Origin: Burkholderiales bacterium
Lineage (GTDB): Bacteria > Pseudomonadota > Gammaproteobacteria > Burkholderiales > SG8-39
Reading direction: 5' to 3'
DNA length: 6,480 nucleotides
Assembly: GCA_027457185.1 (NCBI GenBank)
Contig: DAIDTN010000078.1
Location: 1-6,480, forward strand
The notes beneath the pieces were generated by a model, which was not told where the DNA came from, made no database searches, and saw only the letters and a list, made by a program, of their open reading frames with translations. The translations under genes and the position numbers were made by a program. The first letter of the stretch is position 1; every line of letters begins with the position of its first letter. Positions 1 through 4,569 of this stretch are shown piece by piece.

Positions 1-264
1 GCCATGATCGGCCAGCGTGATCGGCTGCCCCTCGAGTTTCATCTGACCCGCTTCGATGTGCTGCAGATAGGTGGCGAGCAGCTGCAGGCCGTGGGTGTCG
101 TGGCCGAGCAGGTCGGCTTCGACCAGGATATCGGCAACGTCATGGGCGCGATCCCGAGGCATTCCGGCCGCGACCAGCAGCGCCTCGGCAAAATTGATCA
201 GAGTGGAAGCGTCATGGCGCGCCCTGGACTCAGCGCTGGTAGAAGAGGAGGGCGCAGTGCTCAT
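1..264 (-). CDS. Ldh_2-family NAD(P)H-dependent oxidoreductase, N-terminal part (cut by window edge)
   Basis: The minus frame from the ATG at 264 is open to the window edge and gives 88 residues. After a Ser/Thr/Ala-rich start comes a helical segment with residues 42-59 reading DVADILVEADLLGHDTHG. This matches the conserved N-terminal signature of the Ldh_2 family (malate, L-lactate, sulfolactate, ureidoglycolate and related 2-oxoacid/imine dehydrogenases), where an acidic-Leu-x-Gly-His-x-(S/T)-His-Gly stretch carries active-site histidine. The family is cytosolic and NAD(P)H-dependent; the substrate cannot be told from this part. The Arg found three residues after His-Gly in many members is Leu62 here. 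A second in-frame ATG lies at 294 (adding ten residues, MRPHYRPQQI); neither start has a clear Shine-Dalgarno, and 264 gives the more usual N-terminal length. Transcribed divergently from the envelope gene at 549. The family call is good, the substrate unknown. Confidence 0.8.
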   Translation of the reverse strand, partial: MSTAPSSSTSAESRARHDASTLINFAEALLVAAGMPRDRAHDVADILVEADLLGHDTHGLQLLATYLQHIEAGQMKLEGQPITLADHG

Positions 265-491
265 GATTTGTTGTGGGCGGTAATGAGGGCGCATGCGCAG
301 ATCGGCATGAACCGATTTTACCGTGTATGTGCAGGGCGAGCGCGCCCATCACCGTCGGTGGCTGTCACGGGGGCCGCATACGTCTCGCCTATCACTTCCA
401 GAGGCAGGTCGCGCGGGCGCCCGATGCTGCAGTCCGCCAAACCGGGGTAGCGCAATTCGAGCATTTGTGCGCGCAAGAACGGTATCGGCGC

Positions 492-519
492 TTGAAATCT
501 GCCACGCCTGTCCTATCCT
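492..519 (+). promoter_or_regulatory. Candidate sigma70 promoter of the glycine-zipper gene
   Basis: TTGAAA at 492-497 (5/6 to the -35 consensus) and TATCCT at 514-519 (4/6 to the -10 consensus) are separated by 16 bases. Transcription would begin near 526, giving a short leader of about 23 bases that contains the GAGG ribosome site. The position also argues against the alternative upstream ATG at 528, which would be almost leaderless. This is a pattern match only. Confidence 0.4.
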
Positions 520-534
520 TAACCTATATGAAAT

Positions 535-538
535 TGAG
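535..538 (+). promoter_or_regulatory. Ribosome binding site deciding the start at 549
   Basis: GAGG at 535-538 lies 10 bases before the ATG at 549. The in-frame ATG at 528 has no purine-rich site before it and would add seven residues (MKLRIAN) in front of the signal peptide. The later start is therefore preferred. Confidence 0.5.
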
Positions 539-548
539 GATTGCAAAC

Positions 549-1157
549 ATGACTCGCGTATCGCTATTGTTGTTCCTGCTCTTGGCAGGCAGCCAGTTTC
601 CCGCCATCGCCGCCGACGCCGTTTCGCCCAGCGCGGCCTACAAGGCCGCGCAGAAGGAAGCCGCGTCCAGGTATGCGTCGGACAGGAAACTCTGTGCCGA
701 GGAATCGACCTCCAGCGCCCGTATGCAATGTTTGCGGGACGCAAAGGCGGAACACGACAAGGCATTGGCCGCGGCAAAACAAAAACTGGCCACGGATACC
801 AAGCTTGCTCCGAGCGCCGCGGCTTGCGCGGATTGCGGGCAGGTGGTCGGCGTGCTCATGCAAACGAAAAAAGGCAAAGGCGGAGCGCTCGGCACAATCG
901 GTGGTGGCGTTGCCGGCGCGCTGCTCGGCCATCAAGTGGGCGGGGGCACAGGCAAGGACGTCGCGACGATCGCCGGCGCGGCCGGCGGAGCCTACGCCGG
1001 CTACAAGGCCGAGGAAAAGCTGCGGTCCGCCAAGATCTGGACCGTCACCGTCAAAATGGACAGCGGCGAGCAGCGCGCCATCGAGTTCGACAATGAACCC
1101 TGCGTGAAGAACGGGGATCTGGTCAAGGTATCGGGGAACACCATAACCCGCCGTTGA
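549..1157 (+). CDS. Exported glycine-zipper (2TM) envelope protein with CX11C helical segment
   Basis: Predicted 202 residues. Residues 1-21 form a classical signal peptide: Met-Thr-Arg, a Leu-rich core, then AIA before a probable cleavage after residue 21. There is no lipobox cysteine, so it is periplasmic or outer-membrane associated rather than a typical lipoprotein. Residues 30-85 are helical and charged, with C49 and C61 spaced as CX11C. Then comes C93-A-D-C96-G, a basic turn, and a glycine-zipper segment at about 111-151 (GGALGTIGGGVAGALLG and a second Gly/Ala-rich half), as in Rick_17kDa/SlyB-type proteins that insert helical pairs into the outer membrane. Residues 164-202 (starting WTVTVKMDSGEQ) look like the small beta C-terminal domain that follows the zipper in this family, with a fifth Cys at 175. 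The gene stands alone, convergent with nrdJ. The role is probably envelope integrity or stress; that is inferred from the family, not shown here. Confidence 0.85.
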   Translation: MTRVSLLLFLLLAGSQFPAIAADAVSPSAAYKAAQKEAASRYASDRKLCAEESTSSARMQCLRDAKAEHDKALAAAKQKLATDTKLAPSAAACADCGQVVGVLMQTKKGKGGALGTIGGGVAGALLGHQVGGGTGKDVATIAGAAGGAYAGYKAEEKLRSAKIWTVTVKMDSGEQRAIEFDNEPCVKNGDLVKVSGNTITRR

Positions 1158-1203
1158 GCCGGGTTGAATTCGCACATACTTGTGGTCTCGGACTCTTCGG
1201 CTT

Positions 1204-4104
1204 CTACCCGCACACCCCCACATAGCCGCAGGCGCTGCAGAATTCGCAGCCGTCCTTCTTGATCACGGCGTAATTGCCGCACTCGGGGCAACGCGCGCCT
1301 TTCATCATCGGCGTCGCGCCGCGCTCCGGGGTTTCGAGTATGCCCATGGTCTGCACCGGCATGCCGTCCTCGGTCAGGAGGCCCAGCATGGCGTAGCGGT
1401 GGATGATCAGCCGCGCGAGGTAGGACACGGTCGAGGGCCAGTTCTGCTGTTTGCGCGTACCCGGGGTGAAGGCCATGAAATCGCCGAGCGGCTCGGGATA
1501 GTTCAAGAGCTTCCTCAGCTTCATCCCGATCCAGGCCGGGTCGATGATGCGCATGTCGAGCGACAGGATCTTGCACAGCCCGTCGAGCGCGCGCGGATAT
1601 TCGCCCGAGAGCCACATCGAGTAGGGCCGGGTGACGCCGTCGGGCAGGGTGATTTCCTTCAAGCCCAGCACGAAGTCGTCGCGGGTGCCGGGGTTGAGCA
1701 CGTCCACCGTCCAGGACATGGTGCCGTCGGCGCCGGTCTTGGGCTCCTTCAGGCTGAACATGGCGTCGAGCACCGGCCCGTTTTTCGAGTCGGGCAGCGC
1801 GCCCAGGCGCTCGCAGCGCCAGCGCACCAGTTGCGCCACGGCGGAGGTGACACTGGGCATATGCTTGTTTTCGCCGTGCGGTGGAAACGGCATGTCGAAG
1901 GCATCGTCGCCCAGGGTCTTCGCCAGGGTGTCGAGCTTCAGCCGCAGCCACGCCGGATCGTCGGCGCGCATGTCCATGGACAGGGTTTTCGCCACCGCGC
2001 CCAGGCCGCGCGGCTGCTCGCTGCCGTTGACCCAGACTTCGAACGGATGCGGGTGGAGTTCATTTTCGACATGGCCCACGAACAGCGCAAAATGCCCGTG
2101 TGGATGCTCGATCATATAGGTCCAGGCCGGATTGCCTTCGGCCAGCTTGGGCCGGCCCGGCCAGCGCAGGCTGGCGAGCACGGGCTCGGGCACCGCCTTG
2201 ATTTCGATGCGGCGATTGACGTCGCTGCTGACGAAATCCTGCGGCTGCTTCGCTTGCGTGCTGTCTACCGACAGCACCGAGCCGAGCACGTTGTTCGGAC
2301 GATAGGTGGCGAGCCCCTTCAAACCCGATTTCCACGCGGCCATGTACAGGCCCTGGAAATTTTCGTAGGGATAGTTCTCCGGCACGTTGACCGTCTTGGA
2401 GATGCTGGTGTCGATAAAGGGTGCTACCGCTGCCACCATGGCTTCGTGCGCCGCGGCCGAGATCGCGAGCGCGGTGACGAAATAATCGGGCAGGCTGTCG
2501 TCATTACCTTTTGCGCCGGCGCCCGCAGGGGCGGGCAGGGCGCCATTGGCGACCAGGTGCCGGTACAGGCGCCAGGCGTAATCCTCGACCGGGAACTCCT
2601 GCAGCGTGCCGTCGGCCATGCGCTTCTTGCGCGTGTAGGTCCAGGAGAACGGCGGCTCTATGCCGTTGGAGGCGTTGTCGGCGAAGGCGAGGCTGATGGT
2701 GCCGGTGGGGGCGATGGACAGGAGATGGCTGTTCCTCAGGCCCTGTTTGCGGATCAGCGCCTTGATTTCGGCCGGCAGTCGCGTGGCGAAGCTGGTGCCG
2801 GAGAGGTACATGTCGGCATTGAACAGCGGGAAGGCGCCGCGCTCGCGCGCGAGGTTGCTCGATGCGCGGTAGGCGTAATCGCGCATGGCTTCGGATATCT
2901 TCGCCGCGGTCTCGCGCGCGGCCTCGCTGTCGTAGCGCTGGCACAGCATGATCAGCGCGTCGCCCATGCCGGTGTAGCCCAGGCCGACGCGGCGCTTGTT
3001 CATCGCCTCTTCGTGCTGCTGCGGCAGCGGCCAGGCGGTCGCATCGAGCACGTTGTCGAGCATGCGTACCGAAGTCTCCACCGTCGCGCCAAAGCGCTCG
3101 AAGTCGAACGCGGCTTCCGCGGTGAACGGGGCGGTGACGAAGTTGGTCACGTTGATCGAGCCCAGGCAGCAGCAGCCGTAGGGGGGCAGCGGCTGTTCGG
3201 CGCAGGGATTGGTGGCCTCGATGGTCTCGCAATAATTGAGGTTGTTGTCGCGATTCATACGGTCGAGGAACAGGATCCCCGGCTCGGCGTGATCGTAGGT
3301 CGAGCGCATGATCTGGTCCCACAGCTCGCGCGCGCGCAGCTTGCGGTAGACCCACAGCCCGTCTTCGCGCTGATAGGCGCCGCTGTCCATCAACTCTTGG
3401 TGCGGCCGCGCCTTGTGCGCGAGTTCCGCTTCGAGGTCGTTCTCCACCGCCTGCATGAAGGCATCGGTGACACCGACCGATATGTTGAAATTGGACAGGT
3501 CGCCGCGATCCTTGGCATGGATGAATTCCTCCACGTCGGGATGGTCGCAGCGCAGCACGCCCATTTGCGCGCCGCGGCGCGAACCCGCCGATTCCACCGT
3601 CTCGCAGGAGCGGTCGAACACACGCATATAGGATACCGGACCGCTGGCGCGCGAATGCGTGCCCTTCACTTCCGAACCTTTGGGCCGGATCGAGGAAAAA
3701 TCATAGCCGACGCCGCCGCCGCGGCGCATGGTTTCGGCCGCCTGCTGTAGCGCGGTGTAGATGCCGGGCTTGTTGTCGACAATTTCGGAAATCGAGGCGC
3801 CCACCGGCTGCACGAAGCAGTTGATCAGCGTCGCCTGCATCTGAATGCCGGCGGCCGACATGATGCGCCCGGCCGGGATGAAGCCGGCTTCCATCGCCTG
3901 CAGGAAGCGTTTCTCCCACAGCCCGCGTTTGTCCTCAGGTTCGACCGCGGCCAGCGCATGAGCGATGCGCGCGCGCACTTCGGCAATGCTGCTTTCAGTG
4001 CCCTTCGCGTACTTCTCGAGCAGTACTTCTCGGCTGATTGTTTGATCGGGGAGGGGCGCAACTGCTACGCTTGAAACCCTTATTTCTTTTTTTGTAATGT
4101 CCAT
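1204..4104 (-). CDS. nrdJ: Adenosylcobalamin-dependent (class II) ribonucleotide reductase, single chain
   Basis: Complete at 966 residues, stop TAG at 1206-1204. It reduces ribonucleotides to deoxyribonucleotides with a thiyl radical made from adenosylcobalamin, so it needs no oxygen and no separate radical subunit. The ten-strand barrel runs from about 20 to 620. Active-site residues are visible: C96 in LINCFVQPV (first reducing Cys), N299-P-C301-A-E303 (Asn, radical Cys, Glu), and C312 inside the triplet C311-C313 before LGSIN (reducing partner). SIAPTGTISL (463-472) is the phosphate-binding loop. No N-terminal ATP-cone is seen. Residues 658-770 and 795-910 are two copies of a TSCPD-type domain, and the tail carries C939, C942, C953, C956, C959 and C965. 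The length fits the one-piece form of the enzyme that Pseudomonas aeruginosa encodes as split NrdJa/NrdJb. Start ATG 4104 has AAGG at 4118-4115, ten bases upstream. Monocistronic here; no NrdR box or cobalamin riboswitch recognised in the leader. Confidence 0.97.
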   Translation of the reverse strand: MDITKKEIRVSSVAVAPLPDQTISREVLLEKYAKGTESSIAEVRARIAHALAAVEPEDKRGLWEKRFLQAMEAGFIPAGRIMSAAGIQMQATLINCFVQPVGASISEIVDNKPGIYTALQQAAETMRRGGGVGYDFSSIRPKGSEVKGTHSRASGPVSYMRVFDRSCETVESAGSRRGAQMGVLRCDHPDVEEFIHAKDRGDLSNFNISVGVTDAFMQAVENDLEAELAHKARPHQELMDSGAYQREDGLWVYRKLRARELWDQIMRSTYDHAEPGILFLDRMNRDNNLNYCETIEATNPCAEQPLPPYGCCCLGSINVTNFVTAPFTAEAAFDFERFGATVETSVRMLDNVLDATAWPLPQQHEEAMNKRRVGLGYTGMGDALIMLCQRYDSEAARETAAKISEAMRDYAYRASSNLARERGAFPLFNADMYLSGTSFATRLPAEIKALIRKQGLRNSHLLSIAPTGTISLAFADNASNGIEPPFSWTYTRKKRMADGTLQEFPVEDYAWRLYRHLVANGALPAPAGAGAKGNDDSLPDYFVTALAISAAAHEAMVAAVAPFIDTSISKTVNVPENYPYENFQGLYMAAWKSGLKGLATYRPNNVLGSVLSVDSTQAKQPQDFVSSDVNRRIEIKAVPEPVLASLRWPGRPKLAEGNPAWTYMIEHPHGHFALFVGHVENELHPHPFEVWVNGSEQPRGLGAVAKTLSMDMRADDPAWLRLKLDTLAKTLGDDAFDMPFPPHGENKHMPSVTSAVAQLVRWRCERLGALPDSKNGPVLDAMFSLKEPKTGADGTMSWTVDVLNPGTRDDFVLGLKEITLPDGVTRPYSMWLSGEYPRALDGLCKILSLDMRIIDPAWIGMKLRKLLNYPEPLGDFMAFTPGTRKQQNWPSTVSYLARLIIHRYAMLGLLTEDGMPVQTMGILETPERGATPMMKGARCPECGNYAVIKKDGCEFCSACGYVGVCG
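1375..2133 (-). repeat. Tandem duplication of a TSCPD-type domain inside NrdJ
   Basis: Two protein-level repeats lie back to back. The first (residues 658-770) contains PRGLGAVAKTLSMDMR, then DDPAW and MPSVTSAVAQLVRWR. The second (795-910) contains PRALDGLCKILSLDMR, then IDPAW and WPSTVSYLARLIIHR. Matching landmarks (the D of DPAW at 716 and 855, the P of PS at 750 and 890) are 139-140 residues apart, so the copies are nearly the same length. Each begins with a WT-aromatic beta segment (WTYMIEH and WTVDVLN). The duplication is read directly from the translation; naming it TSCPD follows the known family architecture. Confidence 0.75.
4087..4093 (-). other. Seven-A run at codons 4-6 of nrdJ
   Basis: Read on the minus strand, codons 4-7 are ACA AAA AAA GAA, giving seven consecutive A residues in the phase A-AAA-AAA. 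This is the arrangement at which ribosomes or RNA polymerase may slip. No stimulatory stem-loop is evident. It may simply reflect the A/T-rich start that aids translation initiation. Confidence 0.3.
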
Positions 4105-4114
4105 TTTATCAATG

Positions 4115-4118
4115 CCTT
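4115..4118 (-). promoter_or_regulatory. Ribosome binding site of nrdJ
   Basis: On the minus strand AAGG precedes the ATG at 4104 with a 10-base spacer (CATTGATAAA). It is a short site at slightly long spacing, followed by an A/T-rich, unstructured start (Met-Asp-Ile-Thr-Lys-Lys). It supports the chosen start, which also gives the usual short lead-in before the barrel. Confidence 0.45.
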
Positions 4119-4182
4119 ATAATGGAGTCTTGTGGTAATGTGTGACCAGCATACTACAAATTTCGGGGAAGTACAGCACTGC

Positions 4183-4196
4183 AAAAAATATTTTTT
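4183..4196. repeat. Perfect A6-TA-T6 palindrome upstream of nrdJ
   Basis: AAAAAATATTTTTT is a 14-base perfect palindrome in the A/T-rich stretch about 80 bases before the nrdJ start. It has no GC stem, so it is not an intrinsic terminator. It could act as an UP-element-like or bent A-tract, or as a site for a nucleoid protein; these are inferences. Confidence 0.4.
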
Positions 4197-4323
4197 TCTG
4201 CTATAAGCGGGCGCGAATTTTGCGCGCACTCGCACCCGGTAAGCGCCTTGACTGGGGACCGATCGGTGCAGTATCCCTAGGTTTTTAAACGCATTCTTGC
4301 CGACCGTCGCGAAACGGGCCGTT

Positions 4324-4392
4324 CGCAGCTTCCCGGCAACGGACCGGCCGGCCGGCGTGATCTCCCTGCTTGCGCGGCTGGCGGAAGCTGCG
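4324..4392. repeat. 10-bp perfect inverted repeat with GC-rich loop
   Basis: CGCAGCTTCC at 4324-4333 is the exact reverse complement of GGAAGCTGCG at 4383-4392. Directly inside the right arm, CGGCTGGC (4375-4382) can pair, with one G-U if transcribed, with GCCGGCCG at 4347-4354. The stem could thus extend to about 18 pairs with a 13-base bulge on the left side and a 20-base loop. No T-run follows on either strand, so it is not an ordinary terminator. It may be a structured RNA, an operator-like element or a chromosomal repeat. Confidence 0.5.
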
Positions 4393-4476
4393 CGCACATC
4401 CGTGGGTTGCGTGCACGGCGAATCGGCAGGCAGCGCGTGAATCTTGCGTTACAGCCTGAGGTCTCACCGCTGCGCC

Positions 4477-4490
4477 TTGACTTTGATCAA
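4477..4490. promoter_or_regulatory. FNR/Anr/FixK-type binding box upstream of the DUF47 gene
   Basis: TTGAC-TTTG-ATCAA matches the CRP/FNR-family consensus TTGAT-N4-ATCAA at nine of ten defined positions. Its centre is at 4483.5. A weak -10 (CATCAT, 4512-4517, 4/6) sits downstream, which would put transcription start at about 4524-4525. The box centre is then near -41.5, the position of class II FNR-activated promoters. The DUF47 start at 4570 would follow a leader of about 45 bases. This is a pattern match; the regulator itself is not in the window. Confidence 0.45.
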
Positions 4491-4511
4491 TCGAGGCGAC
4501 GTGTGTAGCGC

Positions 4512-4517
4512 CATCAT
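4512..4517 (+). promoter_or_regulatory. Candidate -10 element of the DUF47 gene
   Basis: CATCAT matches TATAAT at four of six positions and has no good -35 hexamer, as expected if an activator at 4477-4490 replaces it. It overlaps an in-frame ATG at 4516, which makes that ATG an unlikely translation start. Weak on its own; its value lies in the spacing to the FNR-type box. Confidence 0.25.
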
Positions 4518-4559
4518 GTGTAGGAGTCCTGCGGCGATCGAAAATTCGGACAGGCCGCC

Positions 4560-4563
4560 GGAA
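4560..4563 (+). promoter_or_regulatory. Weak ribosome binding site deciding the DUF47 start
   Basis: GGAA at 4560-4563 lies six bases before the ATG at 4570. The alternative in-frame ATG at 4516, adding 18 residues, has no purine-rich site upstream. The protein from 4570 begins MGTKQEIIGSLGEKQ, which looks like a genuine N-terminus leading straight into the helical domain. Confidence 0.45.
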
Positions 4564-4569
4564 AATCAC

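Larger units (their letters stand above)
265..548. other. Divergent intergenic region between the Ldh_2 gene and the envelope protein gene
   Basis: No convincing gene in 284 bases. It holds the promoter of the rightward gene near its right end (492-519). A GGGCG-AGCG-CGCCC hairpin sits at 334-347, an odd-centred CACCG-T-CGGTG palindrome at 350-360, and a short ATCGG/CCGAT inverted repeat at 301-316. For the leftward gene the best -10 candidate is TAAAAT (minus strand, 320-315), but no good -35 lies in front of it, so I do not call it. The open frames that cross this gap have atypical Arg-rich translations and look non-coding. Confidence 0.5.
4105..4569. other. Divergent intergenic region between nrdJ and the DUF47 gene
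   Basis: The 465 bases hold no gene I can support. The nrdJ-proximal part (to about 4205) is A/T-rich in an otherwise GC-rich window. The middle is GC-rich and holds a 10-bp inverted repeat (4324-4392) with a CCGG-repeat run between its arms (4344-4355) and a 10-bp ACCGATCGGT palindrome at 4258-4267. The right part holds an FNR-type box (4477-4490) in front of the DUF47 gene. A 105-codon minus-strand frame crossing the left half (4080-4397) has a random-looking Arg/Ser-rich translation. No tRNA, riboswitch core or Rho-independent terminator with a T-run was recognised. Confidence 0.6.

Noticed and set aside
1145..1165. AACCCG/CGGGTT hairpin around the stop codon of the envelope gene as a terminator
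   Set aside because: It has only six pairs, a nine-base loop and no T-run on either strand, so there is no support for an intrinsic terminator in this convergent gap.
1180..3750. 856-codon open frame on the plus strand, opposite nrdJ
   Set aside because: It lies fully antisense to a complete, clearly conserved nrdJ. Its His/Arg/Gly-rich translation shows no domain and is typical of codon-bias shadows in GC-rich genes.
4118..4123. Perfect TATAAT on the plus strand near the nrdJ start
   Set aside because: The nearest -35-like hexamer (TTGTAA, 4092-4097) is 20 bases away and weak, and it would fire rightward from the nrdJ leader with no nearby gene. On the minus strand the overlapping TATAAG would leave almost no leader and would destroy the ribosome site.
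4248..4277. TTGACT...TATCCC promoter-like pair on the plus strand
   Set aside because: The -10 matches at only three of six positions with an 18-base spacer, and it is 290 bases from the next start. The FNR-type arrangement closer to the gene is better.
4080..4397. 105-codon minus-strand frame overlapping the nrdJ start
   Set aside because: The translation looks random, it overlaps nrdJ in another frame and includes the inverted repeat; no ribosome site or family resemblance was seen.
4516..4518. Upstream in-frame ATG as start of the DUF47 protein
   Set aside because: No ribosome site precedes it, and it overlaps the candidate -10. The extra 18 residues do not look like part of a domain.
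4105..4569. Cobalamin riboswitch or NrdR box upstream of nrdJ
   Set aside because: Both were looked for because nrdJ uses B12 and is often NrdR-controlled. I found no B12-box-like core and no 16-base NrdR palindrome by eye. A covariance-model (Rfam) scan would settle the riboswitch.
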